Below are positions 34,129 to 43,899 of a stretch of 64,000 nt of DNA, piece by piece (the stretch's first letter is position 1; each line of letters starts with the position of its first letter). Below the pieces are notes generated by a model, which searched no databases, had not been told where the DNA came from, and saw only the letters and a program-made list of their open reading frames with translations. A program made the position numbers and the translations under genes. The DNA is taken from the NCBI GenBank assembly GCA_965275915.1, contig CBDHYI010000006.1:868001-932000 (forward strand). Direction: 5' to 3'. The stretch is from JBDWFY01 sp965275915. GTDB lineage: Bacteria > Pseudomonadota > Alphaproteobacteria > Rhizobiales > Stappiaceae.

Positions 34129-35718
34129 TCAGTTGACGGTGATCCAGCGCAGAATCAGGAAATTGTCGGCCCGCTGAGTCAGATCAATATTGTCCTTTGC
34201 GCCCCAGATCAGCGGCTGAACATAGAGCGGAATATAAGCCACTTCATCCTGCATGATCTGGTGAACCTCATCCAGCATGGCCTGCCGTTTCTCGTCGTCG
34301 ATTTCCCGCTGGATCTGCGGAAGAAGCTCGTCGACCCGGGCATTTGAATAACCTCCGAAATTCCAGCTTCCGAGCTTCTTCTCGTTATTGGGGGTTGCCA
34401 GCAGGAAGCGGATCGGATGCTCCGCATCAAAGGTCCCGGGTGACCAGCCAAGCAGATACATGTCGAAATTACCGGCCTTGAGTTCCGGCCAGTAGTTTCT
34501 GACGGGCATTGTCTGCAGTTCCGCTTTCAATCCGGACCGCGCGAACATCGTGGTGATTGCCTTGCAAATGGCTTCGTCGTTGATGTAGCGGTCGTTCGGA
34601 CAAACGAACTTGAACGCAAATCCATCGGGATAACCGGCTTCGGCGAGAGCTGCCGCAACAGCATTCTGATCCCCGGGCCGGCGCTTGACCAACGCCGGCG
34701 TTGCACCGCGCATTTTGTCGCTGACAAGCAGTCCGGCGGGCTCTGCATTGCCGCGCATGATCTTGTCGACCAGCAATTCGACATTGACCGCGTCATAAAG
34801 AGCCTTCCGGACCGTCGGGTTCTTAAACGGATTGTCGGTTGCCGTCCCCTTGGCACCTTTCAATGCGTCGGCGTTGTGGGGAAAGCCGAGCATAATGACC
34901 CGGGCCTCAATATCTTCAAGAACCTTGATCCCTTGTGTTTCCTTCAGGCGCGGAGCGTCCTGAAGCGGAACCGGATTGATCAGATCCACTTCACCGGACA
35001 AAAGAGCCGCAAGAGCCGTCGTCTGATTGGCAATCGGTGTGAAAACGGCCTCCGTAATATTATGCTCGGCCGTGCCCCACCAGTTTTCGTTTGGCACAAG
35101 CGTCGTTTTGACGCCCGGCTCCCGAACGTTCAATTTGAAGGCACCCGTGCCGTTTGCGTTCAGCGTCGCGTAAGTTTCCGTCTCCGTAGCGATTTCCGCC
35201 GCACCGTTCGTTTCCGTCCAGTCACGATCCATGATCATAAAGTTTGCGATGGAATCGGGGAAAATGGGGTTCGGGTCCTTTGTCAGGAAGTCAATTGTGT
35301 AATCGTCGACCACTTTAACTTCACTGACCGGAGAGAACCAGCTCTTGACGTCGGACTTGTCCGAACTGGCGCGCTCGTAGGAGAAAAGGACGTCATCCGC
35401 GTCAAACGGGGTGCCATCATGAAATGTCACATCTTTTCTGAGGTGAAACCGCCATCCGTCCTCGCCCAGCGGTTCCCAGGAAACGGCAAGCGCCCCCTCC
35501 AGCTTCATGTCCTTGTCGCGGCGCACAAGGCCTTCATAGATGTTGTTCAAAAACCCCAGGACCGGAGACGAACTCACCGCATGCGGGTCCATCGTCTGAG
35601 GGTCGGTTGTGGAGGCCCATCGGAAAGTTTTGGCTTCGGCTGCCCCCTGCGCCAGCCCCAAGGCAACCAGCGCCGCTGCAACAGTGATACCTTTGAAGAT
35701 CGAGCTGTTCTTGTACAT
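34129..35718 (-). CDS. ABC transporter periplasmic binding protein, peptide (DppA/OppA) type
   Basis: The 529-residue protein starts at ATG 35718 with AAGAGGGG upstream, giving a clean Sec signal that ends GAAEA-KT. The upstream frame start at 35781 lacks a ribosome site. It is a family 5 solute-binding protein: TFRWASTTDPQTMDPHAV near the start, LRKDVTFHDGTPFDADDVLF in the signature region, and the closing QEVAYIPLYVQ-like segment. Substrates of this family are oligopeptides, nickel, glycosides or opines and cannot be read from sequence. No permease or ATPase genes are adjacent, so it is an orphan that must use a transporter encoded elsewhere. Confidence 0.88.
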   Translation of the reverse strand: MYKNSSIFKGITVAAALVALGLAQGAAEAKTFRWASTTDPQTMDPHAVSSSPVLGFLNNIYEGLVRRDKDMKLEGALAVSWEPLGEDGWRFHLRKDVTFHDGTPFDADDVLFSYERASSDKSDVKSWFSPVSEVKVVDDYTIDFLTKDPNPIFPDSIANFMIMDRDWTETNGAAEIATETETYATLNANGTGAFKLNVREPGVKTTLVPNENWWGTAEHNITEAVFTPIANQTTALAALLSGEVDLINPVPLQDAPRLKETQGIKVLEDIEARVIMLGFPHNADALKGAKGTATDNPFKNPTVRKALYDAVNVELLVDKIMRGNAEPAGLLVSDKMRGATPALVKRRPGDQNAVAAALAEAGYPDGFAFKFVCPNDRYINDEAICKAITTMFARSGLKAELQTMPVRNYWPELKAGNFDMYLLGWSPGTFDAEHPIRFLLATPNNEKKLGSWNFGGYSNARVDELLPQIQREIDDEKRQAMLDEVHQIMQDEVAYIPLYVQPLIWGAKDNIDLTQRADNFLILRWITVN

Positions 35719-35911
35719 TATGTCCCCTCTTACTCTGTGCGAGAGCCCGATGATCGCAATCGGATATGGATATTGCGGCATCGGGTTGTCGTGAAGTCAC
35801 AACGCTACAAGAAATTCGAACAGGAACAAGTCTCATTTTGCGCCCCAATCCCGGGGCGGCTCGGCGCCTCGTCGAAAGTCTTCAGAACATACGAAACGAG
35901 AAAAGTCTAAC

Positions 35912-35930
35912 GGCTCCAGAGAAAGGAGCC
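35912..35930 (-). terminator. Hairpin behind the GGDEF gene
   Basis: GGCTCC (35912-35917) and GGAGCC (35925-35930) form a 6-bp stem 9 bases after the GGDEF stop, read on the minus strand, with a weak T-rich stretch about 6 bases further. A modest intrinsic terminator. Confidence 0.5.
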
Positions 35931-35938
35931 AAAGTTCA

Positions 35939-37300
35939 TCACACGTAAGCGATGTCCCGCTGATTTTTCATTTCATACATGCGACTGTCGGCCGTAGACA
36001 GAAGTTCGTCAATGGTTCCGGCATCGCCTGGAAAACGCGCACAACCGAAGCTACTGCCCACGGAAATGGACTCGCCGTCGATTTCGAATTTTTGCGAAAC
36101 ACTATTGCTGAGCTCATGCCCGAGTCTGGAAAGATACTCGTCGGTGAAATTCCCATTGATGACAACAACAAACTCATCGCCGCCGATACGGGCCACCATG
36201 CTGCCGCCGGGCACGTTCTCCTTCAGCCGATCGCCAATTGCGCCTAAAAGCGCATCACCGGTCTGATGGCCGTAGCGATCGTTGATCGGCTTAAATCCGT
36301 TCAAGTCGACAAACAACACGGCAAAGGCGACACCGTTTTTTTTCGCATCGAAGGCCAGCTTTTCCAGCCGACGCATCAGCCGCCTCCTGTTGGGCAGTCC
36401 AGTCATATGATCATGTTCGGAAACATACCGTGTGTGGAAATACATCTCTAAAAGGAAGAACGACAACACCGCGATCGCGAGCGCAAAACCGTATCCAGCG
36501 AACCGTACCGTCAGAATTTCAGGCAGGTTCTTTCCCCATCCACCGACTGGAACTGCGGCAATCTCCCACGCGCCGGAGGGAAAGCTAATCGGCATTCTGA
36601 CAGAATTTTCGGTAAAAACCGTTTGATCACCAATAATCGGAACGGACGCTCCCAGGGCACTGCTCTGGCGGCGCACCGCCATCAGAAGTCCGTTTTCTTC
36701 AGTGGAAAAGCGTGCCGCGGAAAAAAGACTTTCCCGTGCAATCGACATGGATACGAAGCCCCAGAATTCCTTGCCGCTTTCTGATCCGCTGTCCAAAACG
36801 AGTATCGGGGTCCGCAACAAAAACCCGGTCTTGCCGGAAACAAAATCCATCGGTCCGAAGAGGACTTTTTCACCTTTTTTCAGCTGTTGGAGCTGAGGTT
36901 GCCAGTCCGGGTACCTGCTGAGATCGACATTCATCAGAACCTGAAACCGATCATAGGGATGAATGAACCTGAACTGCGTGCCCCTCACGACGCCGATGGT
37001 TTCGATAAACGGATGGCTGCTGACCATTTCCCTGGTGATGGTCTCAAACTGTGTGCGGCTCATTTCAGGATTGAGGACGATGCTCGATACCAGGCCCTTG
37101 GACAGAAAAAATGTTGCATTGACTTCGGATTCCAGCCGGGACCGAATTGAAGAAAGACGTGAATAGACGGACGCAAGCTGCTGGTCCCGAGCATTTTTTT
37201 CCAATACATGAACAACGAACTCAACCGCGCTGAAGCTGCCGAAACAAATCGCAGCAGCGATGGCGAACAGTGCCACCCGGCGTTTGATAGAATGCGTCAA
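35939..37300 (-). CDS. Membrane CHASE-domain diguanylate cyclase (GGDEF)
   Basis: The 453-residue protein has an N-terminal membrane helix (8-28), a periplasmic CHASE sensor (about 60-230, with RTQFETITREMVSSHPFIET), a second helix (about 265-285) and a C-terminal GGDEF domain (about 295-450). The active loop is ARIGGDEFVVV, with HDHMTGLPNRR and FVDLNGFKPINDRYGHQTGD intact, so it should make cyclic di-GMP. The RxxD inhibitory site normally five residues before GGDEF is replaced by PGGS, so product inhibition through that site is unlikely. It stands alone with an SBP gene upstream; a functional link is not shown. Confidence 0.92.
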   Translation of the reverse strand: MTHSIKRRVALFAIAAAICFGSFSAVEFVVHVLEKNARDQQLASVYSRLSSIRSRLESEVNATFFLSKGLVSSIVLNPEMSRTQFETITREMVSSHPFIETIGVVRGTQFRFIHPYDRFQVLMNVDLSRYPDWQPQLQQLKKGEKVLFGPMDFVSGKTGFLLRTPILVLDSGSESGKEFWGFVSMSIARESLFSAARFSTEENGLLMAVRRQSSALGASVPIIGDQTVFTENSVRMPISFPSGAWEIAAVPVGGWGKNLPEILTVRFAGYGFALAIAVLSFFLLEMYFHTRYVSEHDHMTGLPNRRRLMRRLEKLAFDAKKNGVAFAVLFVDLNGFKPINDRYGHQTGDALLGAIGDRLKENVPGGSMVARIGGDEFVVVINGNFTDEYLSRLGHELSNSVSQKFEIDGESISVGSSFGCARFPGDAGTIDELLSTADSRMYEMKNQRDIAYV

Positions 37301-37400
37301 CCCAATTCTCCCCCCAGGTTGAGCAACCCTACAAGGAAAAGCCGTCCATTTCGTTAATGGCGCGCGGCGGGTAAGAACCGGCGTGTGGACTCATAAAGCG

Positions 37401-38318
37401 TCATGCTTGGTTTTCGCCATGATGCGCATGCCAGTGCCGTGCGATATCAATGCGTCGAGGCACCCACACCTTTTCAAACCCCGAAATGTAATCCAGGAAC
37501 CGCGCCAAAGCCGCAGCCCGTCCGGGACGACCGACGAGACGGCAATGCAATCCCACCGACATCATTTTCGGCGCCCCCGCCGCCCCTTCGGCGTAAAGAC
37601 AATCGAAACTGTCCTTGAGATACGTATAGAATTGATCGCCGGCATTGAACCCCTGCGCGGTTGCAAAGCGCATGTCGTTTGCATCCAGCGTGTAGGGAAT
37701 AATCAATTGCTTTGACTGGTTGTGTTCGAACCAGTACGGCAGGTCGTCCGCGTAAGAATCTGAATCGTAGAGAAATCCGCCCTCTTCAATAACAAGCCGC
37801 CGGGTATTTTCAGAGCATCGCCCCAGATACCAACCCAATGGGCGAGATCCGACCACCTCGGTGTGAAGGCGGATAGCCTCGTCAAGATGTCGCCGCTCCT
37901 CCTCCACCGGAATGTCCCTGTAGTCGATCCATCTCAGCCCATGGGAAGCGATCTCCCAATCGGCTTCTTTCATGGCGGCAACGGCCTCCGGATTTCGAGC
38001 CAGCGCCATGGCCACGCCGTAAACAGTGACCGGCAGATTTCGTTCGGTAAACATGCGCCATAACCGCCAGAAGCCCGCCCGCGATCCGTATTCGTAGATC
38101 GATTCCATATTCATGTGCCTTTGATTTGGCCATGAAACCGCGCCGACTATTTCCGAAAGGAACGCCTCCGAGCCTGCGTCGCCGTGAAGGATGCAGTTTT
38201 CTCCGCCTTCTTCATAATTGAGCACGAACTGGACCGCGATGTGGGCGCCATCGGGCCACCTTGGATCCGGAATGCGACGTCCATACCCGATCATGTCGCG
38301 AGGATAATTGTCAGTCAT
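37401..38318 (-). CDS. puuE: PuuE-type polysaccharide deacetylase family protein (putative allantoinase)
   Basis: The 305-residue protein starts at ATG 38318 (MTDNYPRDMIGYGRRIPDPR); the longer frame to 38459 has no family similarity. Signatures of the PuuE group are VQFVLNYEEGGENCILHGDA, the metal-site region EIASHGLRWIDYRD and RPLGWYLGRCSENTRRLV, plus YDSDSYADDLPYW. PuuE enzymes hydrolyse allantoin in purine degradation without belonging to the amidohydrolase allantoinases. No other urate or allantoin gene is visible nearby. The family includes members of uncharacterised substrate, so the reaction is likely but not certain. It is divergent from padR, and the shared 290-base gap holds the CATATG-rich dyads. 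Confidence 0.82.
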   Translation of the reverse strand: MTDNYPRDMIGYGRRIPDPRWPDGAHIAVQFVLNYEEGGENCILHGDAGSEAFLSEIVGAVSWPNQRHMNMESIYEYGSRAGFWRLWRMFTERNLPVTVYGVAMALARNPEAVAAMKEADWEIASHGLRWIDYRDIPVEEERRHLDEAIRLHTEVVGSRPLGWYLGRCSENTRRLVIEEGGFLYDSDSYADDLPYWFEHNQSKQLIIPYTLDANDMRFATAQGFNAGDQFYTYLKDSFDCLYAEGAAGAPKMMSVGLHCRLVGRPGRAAALARFLDYISGFEKVWVPRRIDIARHWHAHHGENQA

Positions 38319-38469
38319 AGCGGATTTCCGTAGTGAGCAAACACAGCAAAGCAAACCCATCGCGATCGGATTGGCAAGGAAAAACTGAGGCTTACGGCCG
38401 AAGACGTTTCCAGGAACGCAAAGGCACCAACTCACCGGCCGCCCTGTTGTCTTACGCAAACCAGATCAT

Positions 38470-38546
38470 CGGACATATGCCGCCGCGTGATATGAATTTT
38501 CGACATATGCACACTTGCCATATATCGGATCAACATATATATGTCG
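38470..38546 (+). promoter_or_regulatory. ACATAT-rich dyads, candidate PadR operator
   Basis: GGACATATG (38471-38479), CGACATATG (38501-38509) and ATATGTCG (38539-38546) form repeated and inverted half-sites in the puuE-padR intergenic region. PadR-family repressors bind AT-rich ATGT/ACAT dyads, so autoregulation by the adjacent PadR is plausible. Confidence 0.5.
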
Positions 38547-38609
38547 TGACTATAACGGGCAAGAAGGTACAGAGCAGTGTTTGGTGACCCGCCGGGTGGA
38601 CGGGTTCGT

Positions 38610-39209
38610 ATGAACAGTGAAACAAACTGGATCCAGCAGATGAACATTAGAACCGTGTGCCTGGCAATTCTGTATTGCGGTGACGCGACAGGTTATGAAA
38701 TCAAGAAGTTGTCCGTAGAGGGCAAGTACAGCTATTTCGTCGATGCCAGCTTCGGATCGATTTATCCCGGCCTTGCGAAACTTCAGGCGGACGGCATGGT
38801 GACCGTGCGCGAGGAAACGCAGCCGGGGAAACCATCCCGCAAGATTTATTCCATTACCGACAAAGGGCGTGAAGCGCTGGTCGAATCTCTCGGTGAAACG
38901 CCTCAACCTGATGTTTTCAAATCTGAATTTCTGCTGGTGGCGCAATTTTCAAAGCTTGTCGGACCGGAAAAAATCCGAAACGCCATCGACATGCGACTGG
39001 CACACCTTCGCGAGGAACGCGATCATCTGGAGAAGATGGCACAGGACGGCGGCAAGGCATCGAACTGGACCTGCCGGTATGGCCTGCACTGCATAAGCAC
39101 AAGTATCGAATATCTCGAACAGAACCGTGGCGAGCTGGAAAAAGAGGCCGGAGAAGCCTGGGGATCAGAGCCTGAACACAAACAAACCGAAGTTGTAATC
39201 GCAAAATAG
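38610..39209 (+). CDS. PadR-family transcriptional regulator
   Basis: A winged-helix regulator with the PadR core: LAILYCGDATGYEIKKLSVE, FGSIYPGLAKLQADGMVTVR and SRKIYSITDKGREALVESL, then a C-terminal helical Vir_act_alpha_C domain with ERDHLEKMAQ. The start is uncertain: GTG 38577, ATG 38610 and ATG 38640 are in frame. I choose 38610; family members usually begin near the 38640 Met. It is followed after 32 bases by a membrane-fusion protein and an RND pump gene, the usual arrangement for a PadR-type repressor of an efflux operon. Confidence 0.88.
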   Translation: MNSETNWIQQMNIRTVCLAILYCGDATGYEIKKLSVEGKYSYFVDASFGSIYPGLAKLQADGMVTVREETQPGKPSRKIYSITDKGREALVESLGETPQPDVFKSEFLLVAQFSKLVGPEKIRNAIDMRLAHLREERDHLEKMAQDGGKASNWTCRYGLHCISTSIEYLEQNRGELEKEAGEAWGSEPEHKQTEVVIAK

Positions 39210-39241
39210 CGAGATCACGTTGTAAGTGGAGCCTCATCGGC

Positions 39242-40342
39242 ATGAAGATCAGATTTTCCTATTTCCTGGCCCTGGGCCTGTGTGCGGGGATCGGATGGTG
39301 GATGTACAGCGGCACTGTTGTCATCGGCGGACAGGCGGACGCCGCCAACGCGACACCTCCCCCCGCCGAACGACAGGACGAAGCCGGCGAGGAACTTTTC
39401 CGCGTCCAGGTCGCCAAAGTTTCCGCCCAGCCGCGCCAGGCCGTTCTTGAAATCCGCGGCAGAACCGAAGAATGGGCCCGTGTGGTGGTCAAGGCAGAGA
39501 CGAGCGCCCGTTTGGTTGAACGTCCCGCCGTTGAGGGGGCTTTCACAAAACCCGGTGATACACTCTGCGTCCTCGATCAGGGCGTAAGACAGGCACGTGT
39601 TCTTGAGGCAAAAGCACTTCTGGCCCAGGCCGAACTGGACTTTTCCGCCGCGACCAAATTGAAGACCAAAGGCTTTACTGCCGATAACCGGGTTGCCGCC
39701 CTGAAAGCCAGCCGCGATGCCGCTCAGGCGCGCCTGGACGAGGCGGAACAGGAGCTTGACCGCACGATTATCAGATCGCAGGTCGAAGGCATGATTGAAT
39801 CCCCCATGGCTGAAGTCGGGGCGTTGCTGGATGTCGGCGATACCTGCGCCACCATTGTCGATGCCGATCCCATGCTCGCGATCGGACAGGTGTCCGAGCG
39901 GAACATCGGCGATGTCAAGCTCGGCATGCCGGCCAAAGCACGGCTCATCACCGGGGAAATCGTCGACGGCAAGGTGCGCTATATTTCTCCCTCGGCGGAC
40001 CCTGACACGCGGACATTCCGCCTTGAACTGGAACTGCCAAATTCCGACGGCAGGATCCGTGGCGGCGTAACGGCGCTGACCATGATCCCCCTGCCCTCCA
40101 AACCGGCCCATAAAATCAACTCTTCGACTTTGACGCTGGACGATGATGGCCAGGTCGGAGTCCGGGTCGTTGACGACAATAATATTGTTTCTTTCATACC
40201 GATCAAAATATCGGGCGGTGACCGGGATGGTCTCTGGATTACCGGCCTGCCCGAGACAGCAGACGTGATCACTGTCGGGCATGAATATGTCATCGACGGT
40301 CAGAAAGTCGAACCTGTTTATGTGACTGCTGAGGCACAATAA
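39242..40342 (+). CDS. RND efflux periplasmic adaptor (membrane-fusion protein)
   Basis: The 366-residue HlyD/AcrA-type adaptor has an N-terminal anchor helix (5-25), a split lipoyl domain (VVVKAETSARLVERPAVEGA and SQVEGMIESPMAEVGALLDV), a central helical hairpin (about 115-170), a beta-barrel domain and a membrane-proximal domain ending VYVTAEAQ. It would link the inner-membrane pump encoded next to an outer-membrane TolC-type channel encoded elsewhere. The TAA stop is immediately followed by the pump's ATG, so translation is coupled. Confidence 0.92.
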   Translation: MKIRFSYFLALGLCAGIGWWMYSGTVVIGGQADAANATPPPAERQDEAGEELFRVQVAKVSAQPRQAVLEIRGRTEEWARVVVKAETSARLVERPAVEGAFTKPGDTLCVLDQGVRQARVLEAKALLAQAELDFSAATKLKTKGFTADNRVAALKASRDAAQARLDEAEQELDRTIIRSQVEGMIESPMAEVGALLDVGDTCATIVDADPMLAIGQVSERNIGDVKLGMPAKARLITGEIVDGKVRYISPSADPDTRTFRLELELPNSDGRIRGGVTALTMIPLPSKPAHKINSSTLTLDDDGQVGVRVVDDNNIVSFIPIKISGGDRDGLWITGLPETADVITVGHEYVIDGQKVEPVYVTAEAQ

Positions 40343-43300
40343 ATGTTATCGATGCTTGAAGGCGTATTACGCAGACCCAAGACCGTTTTCGTGCTGATGG
40401 TGGCACTGATTACGGCAGGTGTGGTTGCCTACATAAATATTCCGAAAGAAGACAGTCCGGATATTGACGTTCCAATCTTCTACGTATCCGTCAGTCAGCA
40501 GGGTATTTCGCCTGAAGATTCAGAACGTTTGCTTGTCCGGCCGCTTGAAACGTCGCTCAGAGGTCTTGACGGTCTGAAAGAAATCACGGCAATCGCGTCC
40601 GAAGGCCATGCCGGCATTGTGCTTGAGTTCGACATCTCCTTCGACAAGGACGAAGCCCTTGCTGATGTTCGGGACAAGGTCGACCAGGCCAAAAGCGAAC
40701 TGCCTTCAGAGGCCGAAGAGCCGACAATATCGGAAACAAACTTTGCTCTGGTGCCCACCATCATCGTCACGCTGTCCGGCGATGTGCCTGAACGCACGAT
40801 TTATCAGCATGCCAGGCGACTGAAGGACGAGATCGAGGCAATCGACACGGTTCGCTCGGCGGACCTTTCCGGCCAGCGGGAAGAACAGCTTGAAGTCCTG
40901 ATCGACACGCTGAAGCTGGAATCTTATGCGATCACACAGCAGGAACTGCTGGATTCGCTGTCGCGAAACAATCAGTTGGTTCCCGCCGGCTTTCTTGATG
41001 GGGGCAACGGCAAGTTCAACGTGAAGGTTCCGGGCCTCGTTGAAAACCGCGTCGATGTCTACAGCCTGCCGATCAAGCAAAGCGGTGAAGGCGTGGTGAC
41101 GCTTGCGGACGTGGCGGAAATACGCCGGACATTCAAGGATCCGACAACCTTTACACGCGTTAACGGAAAACCGGCGATCGCGATCCAGGTCACCAAGCGG
41201 ATCGGAACAAACATTATCGAAAACAATGCCGCCGTTCGCGAAGTGGTCACCAACTCCACGGCGGACTGGCCGAAACCGATCAAGGTCGACATTCTTCTGG
41301 ACATGTCGAGCAATATCTTCGAAGTGCTCGGCTCGCTCCAATCGTCCATTCTAACAGCCATCTTCCTGGTGATGATCCTGGTGATTGCGGCGTTGGGCCT
41401 AAAATCCGCGTTGCTGGTCGGTCTCGCCATTCCGACAAGTTTCATGATCGGTTTCATGATCCTCAGCGGGATCGGCATGACCGTGAACATCATGGTGATG
41501 TTCGGCCTTGTTCTGACGGTGGGTATGCTGGTCGATGGCGCCATCGTGATTGTCGAATATGCCGACCGCAAGATTCATGAAGGCATGGAACAACGCGAAG
41601 CCTATATTCGTGCGGCAAAACTGATGTTCTGGCCGATCGTCTCCTCAACGGCGACCACGCTGGTGGCGTTCTTGCCAATGCTGTTGTGGCCGGGCGTTGC
41701 AGGCGAGTTCATGAGCTACCTGCCGATCATGGTCATCATCGTTCTGACAGCATCACTGTTGACAGCCATGGTGTTCCTTCCGGTAACGGGCGGCATTCTG
41801 TCGCAAGTCTTCATGTGGGCCGGCCGTCATGCTGCCTTCCTGTGGGCTCTGGTATTCACCGCTTGTGCGGCAGTTATCACGTTCCTGAGCCCTCTGTTTC
41901 CGCAACTGCTCGGCAGCGTTTTGCCTGGCGATGCGATCCAGAGCGCACTCCTTCCGATGGCGGCTATGGTTGGGATCGCTGTGGGGATCGCCAGCTACTA
42001 TTTCCTCAGACCCATTGTCAGATGGAGCCGGGCCCGCGCGAAAAAACGGGCGGCGCTGGAACGGGAACAGGCACATCTTCTGTCAGGTTCGGAGAAATTC
42101 GATCCCAGGAAGGTACCTGGAGTGACAGGTCTCTACGTGCGCCTTCTCAAGTTGCTGGCAGGAAATCCTTTCGGAAATATCCTGGCCATCGGCGCGATCT
42201 TTGGCGTCTGCTTCGTTATCATGACGCAATTCATGCAGAACAATAACGGTGTGGAATTCTTTGTCGATGAGGAACCGGATCAGGCCGTTGTCCTGGTATC
42301 CGCCCGCGGTAATATTGCTGCGTCCGAAGCCCGGGATCTTGTCGGGCTGGTCGAGAAAGAGGTTCTGCAGACCAGGGGAATCCTGAACGTTGTTACATCG
42401 GCCTATCCACCCGGTGGCGGCAGCGGTCCGGATTTCATTGGCGGCGTCCAGGACAAACCGGCCGACGTCATCGGCGAACTCCAGCTGGAACTTGCCGAAT
42501 ATTGCTGCCGCCGGAAAGCGGCCGACATATTCCAGGAAATTCGGAACAGGACCGCAAGCCTTCCGGGAATCAAAGTCGAAACCAAGAAAATCGAAGGCGG
42601 CCCCCCGACAGGTAAAGATCTTCAGCTGGAAGTCCGGTCAACCAGCTATGAAGACCTGGTCGAGGCCGTCAAGACAGTCCGGGCAAAGCTTGATCAAACA
42701 GCCGATCTGATGGATGTGGAAGATGATCGTCCGCTTCCGGGTATCGAATGGCAATTGACCATCGATCGCGAACAGGCAGGCCGGTATCAGGCAGGCATCG
42801 CTTCGGTCGGATCCATGGTCCAATTGGTTACGAATGGCGTTCTTATCGGAAAATACCGCCCGACGGACAGCGAGGATGAAGTCGATATCAGGGTACGCCT
42901 TCCGGAGGCCGAAAGGACACTGGACCGGTTCGACAGCTTGCGCTTGCAGACGACGCTTGGTCTGGTCCCGATCGCAAATTTCGTTGACCGGGCGCCACAG
43001 CAGCAGGTGAGCTCGATCACCCGTCGCGACGGTTTGTACTCAATGATGGTCAAGGCAACAGTCGATAAATCCAACGGTGTCCTGGTGGATGACAAGGTGA
43101 AGGAACTTGATACCTGGTTGCAGGCCCAATCCTGGCCGAACAACATCTACTTCAAGTTCCGGGGTGCCGACGAAGACCAGAAGGAATCCGGTGAATTTCT
43201 CATGAGAGCGATGATCGCGTCGCTGTTCCTGATGTTCCTGATCCTTCTGACCCAGTTCAACTCATTCTATCAGACGTTCCTCACACTCTCGACGGTGGTG

Positions 43301-43882
43301 ATGTCTGTGATGGGCGTTCTTCTGGGCATGATGGTGACGGGTCAGAAATTCTCGATCATCATGACTGGAACGGGGGTCGTCGCGCTTGCCGGTATTGTTG
43401 TAAACAACGCGATTGTTTTGATCGACACCTACAATCGGTTCCGTCATGACGGGGTCGAACCGCTGGAAGCGGCACTTAAGACGTCGGCGCAGAGGATCAG
43501 GCCGATCCTGCTGACGACAATCACCACGATTGCCGGACTGATTCCGATGGCAACGGCAACAAACTTCGATTTCTTCAATCAAGTAACGTCCGTTGGCGGT
43601 ATTACGGCGATCTGGTGGATCCAGCTCTCCACGGCTGTCATTTCCGGCCTCGCCTTTTCCACGATCCTCACGCTGGTGATGATTCCGACCATGTTGGCTC
43701 TGCCAAGCGTCTGGGTGAATGCGTTCAGCAGAAAATCGCGTCGGGAAAACGGTCGCGACACGCCTTCCGAGGTCGTTGAAGAGGGCGGGCCCGCGCGTGT
43801 CGTCGCACTCGACCAGGAGGCGAGACGACAGTCCGATGCCAAAAAACATCCTCCCGGAAGCTTGCCCGAAGCTGCCGAGTAG
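40343..43882 (+). CDS. RND multidrug efflux transporter (AcrB/HAE1 superfamily)
   Basis: The 1179-residue inner-membrane pump shows the duplicated RND layout: helix 1 (LRRPKTVFVLMVALITAGVV), a large periplasmic loop, helices 2-6, a hydrophilic linker of about 60 residues (560-610) that is longer than in AcrB, then the second half. The proton-relay region in helix 4 reads VGMLVDGAIVIVEYADR: one Asp, where AcrB has two. Helix 10 has AGIVVNNAIVLID, with Asn in place of the AcrB Lys. This pattern occurs in other RND branches that use a single Asp. Drug, dye or bile-type substrates cannot be deduced. Operon: padR, adaptor, pump. A strong terminator follows at 43900. Confidence 0.92.
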   Translation: MLSMLEGVLRRPKTVFVLMVALITAGVVAYINIPKEDSPDIDVPIFYVSVSQQGISPEDSERLLVRPLETSLRGLDGLKEITAIASEGHAGIVLEFDISFDKDEALADVRDKVDQAKSELPSEAEEPTISETNFALVPTIIVTLSGDVPERTIYQHARRLKDEIEAIDTVRSADLSGQREEQLEVLIDTLKLESYAITQQELLDSLSRNNQLVPAGFLDGGNGKFNVKVPGLVENRVDVYSLPIKQSGEGVVTLADVAEIRRTFKDPTTFTRVNGKPAIAIQVTKRIGTNIIENNAAVREVVTNSTADWPKPIKVDILLDMSSNIFEVLGSLQSSILTAIFLVMILVIAALGLKSALLVGLAIPTSFMIGFMILSGIGMTVNIMVMFGLVLTVGMLVDGAIVIVEYADRKIHEGMEQREAYIRAAKLMFWPIVSSTATTLVAFLPMLLWPGVAGEFMSYLPIMVIIVLTASLLTAMVFLPVTGGILSQVFMWAGRHAAFLWALVFTACAAVITFLSPLFPQLLGSVLPGDAIQSALLPMAAMVGIAVGIASYYFLRPIVRWSRARAKKRAALEREQAHLLSGSEKFDPRKVPGVTGLYVRLLKLLAGNPFGNILAIGAIFGVCFVIMTQFMQNNNGVEFFVDEEPDQAVVLVSARGNIAASEARDLVGLVEKEVLQTRGILNVVTSAYPPGGGSGPDFIGGVQDKPADVIGELQLELAEYCCRRKAADIFQEIRNRTASLPGIKVETKKIEGGPPTGKDLQLEVRSTSYEDLVEAVKTVRAKLDQTADLMDVEDDRPLPGIEWQLTIDREQAGRYQAGIASVGSMVQLVTNGVLIGKYRPTDSEDEVDIRVRLPEAERTLDRFDSLRLQTTLGLVPIANFVDRAPQQQVSSITRRDGLYSMMVKATVDKSNGVLVDDKVKELDTWLQAQSWPNNIYFKFRGADEDQKESGEFLMRAMIASLFLMFLILLTQFNSFYQTFLTLSTVVMSVMGVLLGMMVTGQKFSIIMTGTGVVALAGIVVNNAIVLIDTYNRFRHDGVEPLEAALKTSAQRIRPILLTTITTIAGLIPMATATNFDFFNQVTSVGGITAIWWIQLSTAVISGLAFSTILTLVMIPTMLALPSVWVNAFSRKSRRENGRDTPSEVVEEGGPARVVALDQEARRQSDAKKHPPGSLPEAAE

Positions 43883-43899
43883 AGGCATCCTCAAAGACA

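Noticed and set aside
34876..35910. 344-codon open frame on the + strand
   Set aside because: Antisense to the ABC binding protein gene; translation looks like a complement artefact.
39215..40339. 374-codon open frame on the - strand
   Set aside because: Fully antisense to the RND adaptor gene, whose motifs and operon position are clear.
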